In this document: one piece after another, positions 27,742 to 36,685 of the stretch
Layout of the letters: every line of letters starts with the position of its first letter
Numbering within the stretch: the first letter of the stretch is position 1
Source of the DNA: Vibrio sinaloensis
GTDB taxonomy: Bacteria; Pseudomonadota; Gammaproteobacteria; Enterobacterales; Vibrionaceae
NCBI RefSeq assembly: GCF_023195835.1
Contig: NZ_CP096200.1
Span: 806,001-870,000, forward strand
DNA length: 64,000 bases
Reading direction: 5' to 3'
The notes under the pieces: generated by a model
Database searches by the model: none
Seen by the model: only the letters and a program-made list of their open reading frames with translations
Told to the model about the DNA's origin: nothing
Translations under genes and position numbers: made by a program

Positions 27742-28707
27742 ATGACCAACCCATATCAACCGCTTTTCACTCAGTTAGGCTTGGGCGAGATTGATTCCGT
27801 TGAAACGCTGCAAGTGCTGTGGAGTGGCTACGGTGAGTTGGTTCGGCTAAAGGCTGGCGACACCAGTGTTATCGTCAAACATATTCAACTGCCTACCCAA
27901 CAGGCCCACCCTAGAGGTTGGAACACGCCTCTTTCCCATCAGCGTAAGTGGCGTTCTTATCAAGTTGAGTTAAATTGGTATGACGACCATGCCCATCATT
28001 GCCGCGCTCGAGTGCCGAAAAAGCATTACTTACAAGTGCAACAGGACCAATTTCTTTTGCTGATGGAAGATCTCCAACTGGCTGGATACAGTCAGGTAGT
28101 GAGTACGCCAAAGCGAAATCACATCAGCGCGTGCCTGCACTGGCTGGCACAATTTCATGCGCAACATATTGGCAGTGAGGGGCGAGGGCTTTGGCCGACA
28201 GGGAGTTATTGGCACCTTGAAACGCGGCCGGACGAATATCATGCGCTGCAAGACATCGCGTTGAAACAGAGTGCCGACAAACTTGATCGAGTATTGTCAC
28301 AAGCGCCTTATCAAACCCTGATCCATGGCGATGCTAAGTTGGCTAACTTCTGCTTTACCCCTGATGGCAACCATGCCGCTGCGGTCGACTTTCAATACGT
28401 GGGTCGAGGCTGTGCAATGAAAGATGTCGCTCTGTTTATCAGTAGCGCCGTGGCCCCGCAGGATTGTGCCGCTATGGAAAGTGAGTTATTAAATGAGTAC
28501 TTTTCACACCTTAAAGGTGCGTTAAATGAGAGTCAGCCGTCGCTGTGCCCAACGGAGGTGGAGCAAGCATGGCGGCCGCTATTCGCGATCGCCTGGGCAG
28601 ATTTTCAGCGTTTCGTTAAAGGCTGGAACCCTGGGCATTGGAAGATCAATGAGTATACCGAGAGCTTAACCGCGCGTGCGCTGCAAGAGTTAAAGGCGTA
28701 CCCCTAG
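27742..28707 (+). CDS. EcKinase/APH-like small-molecule kinase
   Basis: A 321-residue protein of the aminoglycoside phosphotransferase-like kinase clan. The catalytic loop is LIHGDAKLANFCF (D as base, N for metal) and the metal-binding motif is AVDFQYVGRG, the form seen in ecdysteroid-kinase-like proteins. The N terminus has a degenerate ATP lobe with IVKHI. The substrate is unknown. It is the second gene of a pair with the small GNAT protein, starting three bases after it. Confidence 0.82.
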   Translation: MTNPYQPLFTQLGLGEIDSVETLQVLWSGYGELVRLKAGDTSVIVKHIQLPTQQAHPRGWNTPLSHQRKWRSYQVELNWYDDHAHHCRARVPKKHYLQVQQDQFLLLMEDLQLAGYSQVVSTPKRNHISACLHWLAQFHAQHIGSEGRGLWPTGSYWHLETRPDEYHALQDIALKQSADKLDRVLSQAPYQTLIHGDAKLANFCFTPDGNHAAAVDFQYVGRGCAMKDVALFISSAVAPQDCAAMESELLNEYFSHLKGALNESQPSLCPTEVEQAWRPLFAIAWADFQRFVKGWNPGHWKINEYTESLTARALQELKAYP

Positions 28708-28732
28708 ATACTTGTAGGTACACCTAGCCGGT

Positions 28733-29224
28733 TTAGGGTTTGATTCTGGCCATGTAGTAGGTATTGATGTACTCGCCGTCTCGATAGGAACCAAACTTAG
28801 CTTCGCCCTCTATCTCAAAGCCAAACTTCTTATAGCAAGCGATGGCTTTCTCGTTGTCACTGTTGACCTCTATTTGCACCCGTTTTACTTGCAGCCAGTT
28901 ATCAGCCAAATCGAGCACCGTTGCAATCAATTTGCTGCCAATACCCATCCCATGAAAATCATCATGCACACCTAAGCCAAAGCTGGCGCAATGGGAGGTG
29001 CGCGGTCGCTGTGAATGCTCGAAACCGATATTACCGACGACTCGCCCCTCCACTTCGGCGACAAACGTGTAGACGCCTTCAGGTATGTTCTCCAATCGTT
29101 TGGTCCACATCGCCAGTGATGGTTTAGGCAGTTGTAGTGTTTCCCGTTGTGCTTTGGGCTGGGAGTAGATATCAGCCAATGCAGCGGCATCACTGATTTG
29201 AGTCGGACGTATTATTATTTCCAT
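28733..29224 (-). CDS. GNAT N-acetyltransferase, YhhY-like
   Basis: A 163-residue acetyltransferase closely resembling E. coli YhhY in length and layout: the opening IIIRPTQISDAAAL, a central QRPRTSHCASFGLGV, the acetyl-CoA loop DDFHGMGIGSKLI, and the closing GFEIEGEAKFGSYRDGEYIN. YhhY acetylates certain amino acids in vitro. It converges with the kinase-like gene, 25 bases apart. Confidence 0.9.
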   Translation of the reverse strand: MEIIIRPTQISDAAALADIYSQPKAQRETLQLPKPSLAMWTKRLENIPEGVYTFVAEVEGRVVGNIGFEHSQRPRTSHCASFGLGVHDDFHGMGIGSKLIATVLDLADNWLQVKRVQIEVNSDNEKAIACYKKFGFEIEGEAKFGSYRDGEYINTYYMARIKP

Positions 29225-29427
29225 ATTATTGCCTTAACGACGGGTTGAACATTTTTCCAACATAACCAGTTTTGTTAAATAGTTAAAGTCTTGTTTTCAA
29301 TAAAATTATCTCATGGTGGTTTTGCTGCGAGTTAAGGTTGCTGGCGGGTAGGACAACCGCAACAAAATGTTTGTTTGTTGCCAGTTTGCGCTTTACTCTA
29401 AGTGAGTTGTTGGATAAGGAAGTCTGC

Positions 29428-30606
29428 ATGAATCACGCTGCGAGCTGGAAAACTCCCCAAAACTTTCTATTGGTTATCTCCATCGTCGTCCCCATTGCTT
29501 TTTCAAGTTGGATGGCGCTGCTCAATAACTTTGTGATTGAAAAAGCCAACTTTGATGGCTCGGATATTGGTTTGCTGCAAAGTGTCCGCGAGATCCCGGG
29601 CTTTCTCGCCTTTACCGCTGTGTTTGTGCTGGTGTTTATTCGCGAGCAGAGATTTATGTTGCTCTCGTTGGCGGCACTTACTTTGGGGACAGCCATTACC
29701 GGATTCTTCCCAAGCCTTATTGGTCTGCTGCTGACGACCCTGTTGATGTCGTCGGGTTTTCACTATTTCGAAACCCTTAAGCAGTCATTATCTTTGCAGT
29801 GGTTGAGCAAGGATGAAGCGCCAGAAATGTTGGGCAAAATGATTTCGGTGGGCGCGCTGGCATCATTAGTGACCTATGCCGCATTGTGGTTTTGCCTAGA
29901 GGTGCTACAACTCGAGTTTAAGTGGGTCTACTTAGTTTTTGGTGGTATCGGCTTTGCCCTAGTGGCGTGGATGAGTTTGAGCTTTCCTCAGTTTCAGACT
30001 GAAGTGACACAAAATAAGAAGCTGGTTTTGCGTAAGCGTTACTGGCTCTACTATGCGCTGACGTTTATGAGTGGCGCGCGCCGACAAATCTTTACCGTGT
30101 TTGCCGGATTTTTAATGGTCGAGAAGTTTGGTTACTCGGCGGCAGACGTCACCTTACTATTTTTAATCAACTACTTATTCAACTTTCTGTTCGCTAAGCG
30201 TATTGGCCGCTTTATTGGTCAGGTGGGTGAGCGCAAAGCGCTGATGTTTGAGTACACTGGTTTAATCGCGGTGTTTGTTGGCTACGCGGTGGTCGAAACC
30301 GCGCAGTGGGCGGCGATCTTGTATGTGGTTGATCATCTGTTTTTTGCTTTGGCGCTTGCGATCAAAACCTATTTTCAAAAAATTGCCGATCCGGCGGATA
30401 TGGCCTCGACGGCTGGCGTCTCGTTTACCATCAATCATATCGCCGCGGTGTTTATTCCAGTTACGTTTGGCTTTATTTGGTTGGTATCGCCCGCAGCGGT
30501 GTTTTTTATCGGTGCTGGCATGGCCTTGATTTCATTTGTACTATCACTGAACATCCCTCGCTTGCCTGAAGCGGGGAACGAGGTTCGAGTATTAAGATGG
30601 AGCTAA
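29428..30606 (+). CDS. MFS transporter
   Basis: An inner-membrane protein of about 392 residues with eleven to twelve predicted helices. The frame is open from 29338, but ATG 29428 has AAGGA upstream and begins at a natural MFS N terminus (MNHAASWKTPQNFLLVIS). It lies six bases before a Gfo/Idh/MocA oxidoreductase gene, so it may import or export that enzyme's substrate. No close family can be named. Confidence 0.85.
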   Translation: MNHAASWKTPQNFLLVISIVVPIAFSSWMALLNNFVIEKANFDGSDIGLLQSVREIPGFLAFTAVFVLVFIREQRFMLLSLAALTLGTAITGFFPSLIGLLLTTLLMSSGFHYFETLKQSLSLQWLSKDEAPEMLGKMISVGALASLVTYAALWFCLEVLQLEFKWVYLVFGGIGFALVAWMSLSFPQFQTEVTQNKKLVLRKRYWLYYALTFMSGARRQIFTVFAGFLMVEKFGYSAADVTLLFLINYLFNFLFAKRIGRFIGQVGERKALMFEYTGLIAVFVGYAVVETAQWAAILYVVDHLFFALALAIKTYFQKIADPADMASTAGVSFTINHIAAVFIPVTFGFIWLVSPAAVFFIGAGMALISFVLSLNIPRLPEAGNEVRVLRWS

Positions 30607-30612
30607 CCTGAT

Positions 30613-31545
30613 ATGAAAATCGCAATAATTGGTCTGGGTGATATCGCACAAAAAGCTTACTTACCTGTGATAACCCAATGGCCAGGGGTTGAGTTGATTT
30701 TTTGCACGCGCAACGCGGAGGTTTTGGCTCAGTTGACCCAAAAGCATCGAGTAGCGCAATCTTGCCAAGACTACCGAGACGTTATCGCTTTTCAGCCCGA
30801 CGCGGTCATGATTCATGCCGCCACCGCGGTTCACCATCAGGTTGCCAGCTATTTTCTCACCCAAGGCGTAGCAACCTTTGTCGACAAGCCACTGGCGGGA
30901 AGCGCTGAGCAGGTCGACGCATTGTATGAACTGGCTGAAAAACATCAGCAACCGCTCTACGTTGGCTTTAACCGTCGCCATATACCGCTTTATAATCAGC
31001 ACCTGCCAGAGCTTGCTTTGGCGCAGCCTGGCAAACTGACCTCGCTACGCTGGGAAAAACACCGTTTGAATCTACCGGGTGATATTCGCACCTTTGTGTT
31101 CGATGATTTCATCCACCCGCTTGACAGTATTAACCTAGATTGTCGTGCCACCCTAGAAGGGGCTTACATCACCGAGCAGTTTGCTGGCGAGCAGCTTGCG
31201 CGACTGGATATCCAGTGGCAGGCGGGTCAAACATTGCTTCATGCATCCATGAACCGTCAGTTCGGTATCACCAAAGAGCGAGTGAGTGCGACTTATACCA
31301 ATCAGGCCTTTGAGTTTGACTCTTTCTATCAAGGCCAGTTTTGGAGTGAGGGAGAAAACCGCACGCTGGCGCTAAAAGACTGGACGCCAATGCTGGCTAG
31401 CAAAGGCTTTGAGGCGATGATAAGTGATTGGCTGTCGGTGGTGGAGCAAGGAAAAGTGCCAAGCGAGGTTGTGGCGCGCAATATTGCTACTCATCAGTTG
31501 GCAGAGCAGTTAGTAGCACACCTTGAGGCGCAGCTATCGCGTTAG
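30613..31545 (+). CDS. Gfo/Idh/MocA family NAD(P)-dependent oxidoreductase
   Basis: A 310-residue dehydrogenase-like protein. The Rossmann motif IIGLGDIAQKAYLPV opens it, and VDKPLAGSAEQV carries the family's central EKP-type lysine in the form DKP. It resembles the MviM/virulence-factor subgroup. The substrate, probably a sugar or cyclitol derivative, is not known. It forms a two-gene operon with the MFS gene and its 3' end overlaps the convergent LysR gene by 12 bases. Confidence 0.88.
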   Translation: MKIAIIGLGDIAQKAYLPVITQWPGVELIFCTRNAEVLAQLTQKHRVAQSCQDYRDVIAFQPDAVMIHAATAVHHQVASYFLTQGVATFVDKPLAGSAEQVDALYELAEKHQQPLYVGFNRRHIPLYNQHLPELALAQPGKLTSLRWEKHRLNLPGDIRTFVFDDFIHPLDSINLDCRATLEGAYITEQFAGEQLARLDIQWQAGQTLLHASMNRQFGITKERVSATYTNQAFEFDSFYQGQFWSEGENRTLALKDWTPMLASKGFEAMISDWLSVVEQGKVPSEVVARNIATHQLAEQLVAHLEAQLSR

Positions 31546-32484
31546 CCCCAGAAGCCCAGTATCGCTTGAAGCGTCTTGAACAAACCTTTGTTGTAAGTAT
31601 TCAACAAAGGTTTTTATTTGCCCCGGAATAAATTTCGACTGCGCATACTGGGCGACAATCGTGCCTTGGTATTTGCCTCCGACGTGCCAATCTGGCAGCA
31701 CTTCAATCACCTGTTTGGAGGCGATGTAGGATTGAATCGCAAACTCAGGAAACACCGAAATTCCTTTGCCTCGGATCACGGCCTCGCGGCGGATCTCACT
31801 GTGGTTGACGGTAAACGAGCCGTTCACATTGACCGACACCCTTTTGGCATTGTTGGTAAAGTCCCAGATTCGGTCACGCGGATTTTCTCCCAAACATAAA
31901 CAGTTATGCTGAGCGATATCTTCAGGGTGAGTCGGCACGCCATGTTGCTGCAGATAGTTGGGGCTGGCACACAGCACTAAGCGGCAGTTTGCTAATGGCT
32001 TGGCAATCAAACCCTCAGTGGGTTTTTCGGTAATATGGATAATCACATCGACTTCATCACCAATCGGGTCAATGTAGTGGTCCGCAACTTTCAATTGCAG
32101 CGCGACGCTGGGGTAGAGGTCAATAAAGTCGAGCACCATTGGCATCAATACTTGGCGTGATAGCGCTTTAGGCGCCGCGACTCTCAGCGAGCCTGAGACC
32201 TCACTCTTATCGGCTTGAGCCGCAGAAACTGCGAGCTTGGCCGAATTCATCATATCGCTACACAAGCTGTAAACCTCTTGGCCTGTGGTGCTCAAGCGCA
32301 TTTGCCGTGTCGTTCGCTCCAAAAGTTTTTCTTGCAACGCATTTTCTAATCGGGTGACGGAACGACTCACCGATGAGGGGGAGACACCGAGTTTTTGCGC
32401 CGTTTTAGAAAAGCTGCCTGACTCGACCACGTTCACGAAGATCGCCATCTCCGACAGCAGTGGAATAAGTTTATTTGTGTCCAT
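31534..32484 (-). CDS. LysR family regulator, divergent from the argG-like operon
   Basis: A 316-residue LysR regulator with an N-terminal winged HTH (MAIFVNVVESGSFSKTAQKLGVSPSSVSRSVTRLE) and a C-terminal ligand-binding domain. It is close to the DsdC/AaeR-like crp-type LTTRs with the AAPKALSRQVLMPMV block. ATG at 32484 is preferred: AAAGGA lies ten bases upstream, and this leaves the palindrome GCGATATCGC (32501-32510) outside the coding region as a possible operator. It is divergent from the argG-like gene 98 bases away and probably controls it. Confidence 0.9.
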   Translation of the reverse strand: MDTNKLIPLLSEMAIFVNVVESGSFSKTAQKLGVSPSSVSRSVTRLENALQEKLLERTTRQMRLSTTGQEVYSLCSDMMNSAKLAVSAAQADKSEVSGSLRVAAPKALSRQVLMPMVLDFIDLYPSVALQLKVADHYIDPIGDEVDVIIHITEKPTEGLIAKPLANCRLVLCASPNYLQQHGVPTHPEDIAQHNCLCLGENPRDRIWDFTNNAKRVSVNVNGSFTVNHSEIRREAVIRGKGISVFPEFAIQSYIASKQVIEVLPDWHVGGKYQGTIVAQYAQSKFIPGQIKTFVEYLQQRFVQDASSDTGLLGLTR

Positions 32485-32500
32485 GGTGCAAAAATCCTTT

Positions 32501-32510
32501 GCGATATCGC
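32501..32510. promoter_or_regulatory. Palindrome in the LysR/argG-like divergent promoter
   Basis: GCGATATCGC is a perfect 10-base palindrome within the sequence TTGCGATATCGCTATA, which fits the T-N11-A pattern of LysR sites. It is a candidate operator for the divergent pair. Confidence 0.45.
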
Positions 32511-32582
32511 TATATTGTTTCACTTAAGTTACGGATGGATACTAAATATGTCAATGAATGACAAAGTGATGGAAAGGACATC

Positions 32583-33821
32583 GTGAAAAAAATAAGAAGT
32601 ATTGAAGATATTCAAACGATCTCAACGGCAGTAAATCATGTATTGACCCTTTTTAGTGGTGGTTTAGATAGCAGTTATTTGCTGGAGCTCCTTAAAGAGA
32701 GCGACGTGAAAGTGACCGCTCTGGTGGTTGACCTCGGTGAAGGCATTGACCGAGCCAACCTCGAACTCATCACTAACCATTATGGCGTAGACCTGCTGGT
32801 GTTAGATGCTCAGCAAGAGTTTGTTGAACACAGTGTCGTCTCTGCTATCCAGTCACAGGCGCTCTATCTCGGCGACTATCCGGTCAGCTCTTCTTTATCA
32901 AGGCCAATCATTGCCAGCAAAGCGGTAGAAGTGGCGCAGCAGCTCGGCTGCGATGCCATCATCCATACCGCGAACCAATCGCAAAATAGTCTCAGAAGGC
33001 TAAACGGCGCGATTGAGGCAAGCGGTTATCAAGGCTACTACGGCTCTCCGTATGAATACTCGGCGCTGAGTCGCGAGGAGAAAGCCAATGCGCTGTTTCA
33101 CTCAGGCTTGGTTGGATTCAAATCACGTTCGGTGAGCGGTGATGCCAACCTGTGGTGCCGCGAGTTCGAATCGGGCGTATTAGACGATCCAGAAGGGTTC
33201 AACTTATCCGAATCACTGTTTACCTGGTCGCGTTGGCAGCCTGAGCAACAGCTCGAACAGCACCAAATTAAAATAGGATTTCGTAAGGGGTATCCGGTCA
33301 CCATTAATGACTTACCGATAAACCTTAGGGAAATGATTGCTTTCATTAACAACCACGTTGGCGCGTATGAAATTGGTCGTTACGTCGGTTTCGACCATTT
33401 AGATGACGATGAGAAAGTATTAGAGGTGCGCGAAGCACCCGCTGCTCACATCCTCATGAAAGCATATAAGTTGCTGGAAACAGCAACCTTACCCACAGAT
33501 GTACTCAAAGCTAAATCGATGCAAAACGAGATGTGGACCCAAGAGGCGGTCGAAGGCCGTTGGGGAAGCCCGTTGCAAAGTGCCAGTTATGCGTTCATCG
33601 CTCACACTGCCGAGTCTATCTCTGGCAGTGTTCTTTTCAAACTATCACGCGGTCAGGCGTTGGCGACCAGCATTGTCGCCAGTAACGCTCGATATCTGCG
33701 TGATAGAGACAACTGGGAAGTCGACATTGCACACCAGCGCAGTCGCCGCTCAATAGAACTGACATCTTCAGTTCAACAGTGCGATCACAACACGGAGGCC
33801 ACCTCTGATGGACATCATTAA
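32583..33821 (+). CDS. Argininosuccinate synthase-like ATP-dependent ligase
   Basis: A 412-residue divergent member of the ArgG family. The PP-loop is FSGGLDSS (25-31), against YSGGLDTS in ArgG. Later ArgG blocks are recognisable: NLWCREFESGVLDDP, IGFRKGYPVTIN, EVREAPAAHILMKAYKLLE and WGSPLQSA. ArgG joins citrulline and aspartate through an adenylated intermediate; this enzyme probably makes a related C-N bond on an unknown acceptor. The start is GTG with GGAAAGGA upstream. It overlaps the dioxygenase gene by 14 bases, which suggests coupled expression. It is not the arginine-pathway ArgG by context. Confidence 0.8.
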   Translation: MKKIRSIEDIQTISTAVNHVLTLFSGGLDSSYLLELLKESDVKVTALVVDLGEGIDRANLELITNHYGVDLLVLDAQQEFVEHSVVSAIQSQALYLGDYPVSSSLSRPIIASKAVEVAQQLGCDAIIHTANQSQNSLRRLNGAIEASGYQGYYGSPYEYSALSREEKANALFHSGLVGFKSRSVSGDANLWCREFESGVLDDPEGFNLSESLFTWSRWQPEQQLEQHQIKIGFRKGYPVTINDLPINLREMIAFINNHVGAYEIGRYVGFDHLDDDEKVLEVREAPAAHILMKAYKLLETATLPTDVLKAKSMQNEMWTQEAVEGRWGSPLQSASYAFIAHTAESISGSVLFKLSRGQALATSIVASNARYLRDRDNWEVDIAHQRSRRSIELTSSVQQCDHNTEATSDGHH

Positions 33822-34551
33822 AAATCCTCGCGAAAAACATGCGTCGGTGGTCGCCAACTTGCTCAACCAAAACGACTACGTGTTCGTCAGTGGTAAGCAG
33901 ATGACCAGCATGCTGTCGACCAATGTCGATGAAGTGGTGCGTTTTATGAGCTGCTGGGGCCAACTTGAACGAGACCGATACATGGCTGATGGTGGTGGTT
34001 ACCGCTACCGACGTTACGGTCAGTTCAACAAGCTAAAGAATACTCGCCAGCTAGTGATGTTGCCTCATGAACCGTATGTGCAGCCTGCTTCAGTCAACCC
34101 GCTCAACGGAGACGTTGAGCGCCATTTCGAGCCGCTGACTGACCGTTTTACCCTATCGCCGATCTTAGAAAAATTACTGCTGATGATGAGTGATATTTAC
34201 GACGCGGCCCAAGGAGAGGGGACCGATTGGAATATCCGACTTCATCCATATCGAATTATTGCCGATGAGCTTGAACAAGGGAAACCCACCCCCGAAGGTC
34301 TGCATCGAGATGGGGTGACCTATATCGCTTCGATGCTGATTAGCCGCACCAATATCACTGGTGGAGAAACGGTGATTACCGATGATAAACGAAATGTGTT
34401 GGAGCGACTGACACTAGAAAAAACTTTTGACATGGTGATGGCTGACGACCTGGCAACAATGCATGAAGTGTCAGCTATTTCACCGATTTGCAACGATAAA
34501 TGCGCGTATAGGGATGTACTCGTAATCGCTTTTACCAAGATGGAGGAATAG
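33808..34551 (+). CDS. 2-oxoglutarate/Fe(II) dioxygenase of the 2OG-Fe_Oxy_2 (isoleucine dioxygenase-like) family
   Basis: A 247-residue enzyme expected to hydroxylate a free amino acid or a close derivative. The iron triad is H166-X-D168 (EGLHRDGVTY) and H219 (ATMHEVSAI), with R235 (AYRDVLVI) placed to bind 2-oxoglutarate. The block RLHPYRIIADELEQGKPTPEG is characteristic of PF10014, the family of Bacillus L-isoleucine-4-hydroxylase. GGAGG precedes the ATG. It overlaps the ArgG-like gene and is one base from the exporter gene. Confidence 0.85.
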   Translation: MDIIKNPREKHASVVANLLNQNDYVFVSGKQMTSMLSTNVDEVVRFMSCWGQLERDRYMADGGGYRYRRYGQFNKLKNTRQLVMLPHEPYVQPASVNPLNGDVERHFEPLTDRFTLSPILEKLLLMMSDIYDAAQGEGTDWNIRLHPYRIIADELEQGKPTPEGLHRDGVTYIASMLISRTNITGGETVITDDKRNVLERLTLEKTFDMVMADDLATMHEVSAISPICNDKCAYRDVLVIAFTKMEE

Positions 34552-34552
34552 G

Positions 34553-35458
34553 ATGACAACGGCAGCGGGTGAGTTAAAAAAAGGAAGTTTTAGGTTTCCG
34601 TTAACCGAATCATTGTTATTGCTGGTGGCTATTTTTTGGGGCACCAGTTACGGACTAACCAAGAGCGCGTTGCTCTATACCAGTGTGTTGGTATTTATAT
34701 CGATTCGTTTCTCGATCACTTTTCTATGTATGCTACCTGTAGTGATTCGAGACTTTCGCCGAGGACTTAACAAAGACTGGAAGATAGCCATACCAACCGG
34801 TTTTATTTTATCGGCGATTTTTTTCTGTGAGGTGTTTGGGGTCTCTCAGACCACAGCATCAAATGCGGCTTTTTTAATCAGCTTATCGGTGATTTTGACC
34901 GCGTTTGCAGAGTTAGTGATCAACAAAAAACGTGTCAGCAATACGTTGTGGATGCTCACCGTGTGCAGTGTCGTGGGCGTGGTATTGCTGACCAGTAATC
35001 AAAGCATTGAGCTGTCATTAAACAGTGGCGACTACTTTATTCTGGCGGCAGCGGTATTGCGAGCACTCATGGTCACGCTGACTAAGCGTTTTACTGAAGG
35101 AAAAGTGATCACCACGACCACGCTCACTTCGTTGCAATCGCTGGTTGTAGCTGCTGTAGCGATTGTCTGTGCATTGGCGTATCTGCCCGCAGAGCAAATT
35201 GTGATACCGACCAACCATGAGTTTTGGCTATTGGTTGCTTACTTAGTGCTGTTTTGTACTTTGTTCGCCTTTTACGTACAAAACTACGCAGTGCGCCGTA
35301 CTTCGCCGACTCGGGTTTCGCTGTTGATGGGCAGTGAGCCGCTGTTCGGAGCATTATTTGCGATGCTATGGCTGCAAGAGTCGTTGTCGCCAGTTCAACT
35401 GCTCGGCGGAGCCTTGATTCTATTCAGCGTGGTTGTGACCTCGACCAAAGAAACCTAA
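34553..35458 (+). CDS. EamA/DMT family exporter
   Basis: A 301-residue inner-membrane protein with ten predicted helices in two EamA repeats; FWGTSYGLTKSALLYTSVL opens the first and LMGSEPLFGALFAMLWLQE lies in the second. EamA proteins usually export metabolites or amino acids. It starts one base after the dioxygenase stop with GGAGGA upstream, so it is the third gene of the ArgG-like/dioxygenase operon and may export the product. Confidence 0.9.
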   Translation: MTTAAGELKKGSFRFPLTESLLLLVAIFWGTSYGLTKSALLYTSVLVFISIRFSITFLCMLPVVIRDFRRGLNKDWKIAIPTGFILSAIFFCEVFGVSQTTASNAAFLISLSVILTAFAELVINKKRVSNTLWMLTVCSVVGVVLLTSNQSIELSLNSGDYFILAAAVLRALMVTLTKRFTEGKVITTTTLTSLQSLVVAAVAIVCALAYLPAEQIVIPTNHEFWLLVAYLVLFCTLFAFYVQNYAVRRTSPTRVSLLMGSEPLFGALFAMLWLQESLSPVQLLGGALILFSVVVTSTKET

Positions 35459-35534
35459 ACGAGCATGGGTTTGATGAGCTCCAAGCTACTCAAACACCTA
35501 TTTACGTATTAAAGTAGCCAACACAAACACCTAA

Positions 35535-35562
35535 GGCGGGTAATCGAACCCCGCCTTTTTTT
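35535..35562 (+). terminator. Terminator of the ArgG-like operon, directly before the next ribosome site
   Basis: GGCGGG (35535-35540) and CCCGCC (35550-35555) pair around nine bases and seven T follow. The next gene's GAGGAG begins two bases later, so any promoter upstream of this point would have to read through it. Confidence 0.85.
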
Positions 35563-35574
35563 GTGAGGAGCGCG

Positions 35575-36573
35575 ATGACTAAACCACTCAACGAATGTAT
35601 TGTCCCCATGTATCCAACGCTTCAGGCGCTCGATGTCAATGCACTTGAGCCGGGAGAGCACAAATTTTGGTTTGCGGTGGCGACGGACGCGATAGGCCAT
35701 CCACAAACACTGCCCGTTCGAGTGTTTAAGGGCGAAAAGCCCGGAAAACGCATCGTGATCAGCGCCGGGGTTCATGGTGATGAGCAAAATGGTATTCTCA
35801 CCGCCCAGCAAGTCGCTCGAGCTCTGGAGGGGCAAGCGATAGCGGGTTGCATCACTATAGTGCCGACCGTCAATCTTTCTGGCATTGCTCGCCATAGCCG
35901 CGACTTTCACTCGGCGGCGCCTGATAGTTCATCGGCTAACCTTAACCGACTGTTTCCCGGGGATCCCCATGGCGATGACGCCAGCCGTTATGCCCACAGT
36001 TTATGGGAGAACTTATTCAAACCCAATGCAGATTTAGCGATTGATTTGCACTCGCAAACCAGTGGTAGCGCGTATCCGCTGTACGCGTTTGCCGACTACC
36101 GCTTGCCTGATGCACTTAAAATGGCGCGTTTAATTCACCCAGATGTGATTCTTAATGATCCGGGTGACCCCGGAATATTGGAGACGGTGTATAACCGAGC
36201 GGGCATTGCTTCGATTACCATTGAAGTTGGCGTGGGGCGTTACACCGATCTCACTATGGTCAAGCGAGCAAGTGAGGGTGTTTTGAACGTACTGCGTGCT
36301 TATCAGCTGATTGCGGGAGAGTTACTACCGAGCAACCAAAGGGTTATCGAGGGGAGTAAGATTATTAGTGTCCGCGCTGAGCAAGGTGGATTTGTGGTTT
36401 GTCATGTTGAGTTGCTAGAGCACGTTGAGCAAGGACAGAAGCTTGCTACTCAATACAACAGCTTCGGCGATGAAGTTCAGACCTACTATGCTCCCTCCGC
36501 GGGCACAGTGATCAGCCACAACGTCGAATCGGTACGTGCGCCAGGCTCCTTGGTGGTGCGTTTGATTGAATAA
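35575..36573 (+). CDS. M14-family succinylglutamate desuccinylase/aspartoacylase-like deacylase
   Basis: A 332-residue zinc hydrolase that would remove an acyl group from an N-acylated amino acid or similar. Zinc ligands are in GVHGDEQNG (H and E) and DLHSQTSG (H); substrate contacts NLNRLFPG and the catalytic Glu in ITIEVGVG are present. A C-terminal beta domain (residues about 250-332) is AstE/AspA-like. ATG at 35575 has GAGGAG four bases upstream; the GTG at 35563 is rejected. It lies downstream of the ArgG-like operon but past a terminator. Confidence 0.85.
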   Translation: MTKPLNECIVPMYPTLQALDVNALEPGEHKFWFAVATDAIGHPQTLPVRVFKGEKPGKRIVISAGVHGDEQNGILTAQQVARALEGQAIAGCITIVPTVNLSGIARHSRDFHSAAPDSSSANLNRLFPGDPHGDDASRYAHSLWENLFKPNADLAIDLHSQTSGSAYPLYAFADYRLPDALKMARLIHPDVILNDPGDPGILETVYNRAGIASITIEVGVGRYTDLTMVKRASEGVLNVLRAYQLIAGELLPSNQRVIEGSKIISVRAEQGGFVVCHVELLEHVEQGQKLATQYNSFGDEVQTYYAPSAGTVISHNVESVRAPGSLVVRLIE

Positions 36574-36586
36574 GCCTGCCTTAGAC

Positions 36587-36612
36587 AAAAAAAAGCCCCA
36601 ACTCAGTGGGGC
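36587..36612 (-). terminator. Terminator of the small outer-membrane protein gene
   Basis: Minus-strand GCCCCA (36612-36607) pairs with TGGGGC (36600-36595), followed by eight U. Confidence 0.8.
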
Positions 36613-36685
36613 AAAAAGTAAGTGTCGTGCAGTGGATTTGCATTTTTTAAGCGGGGCGAAAATAGGCAAAGCGCCCCAAACTTAG

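Noticed and set aside
35575..36573. Treating the M14 deacylase as a definite fourth gene of the ArgG-like operon
   Set aside because: A good terminator separates them, so membership is only a hypothesis and is given as a finding.
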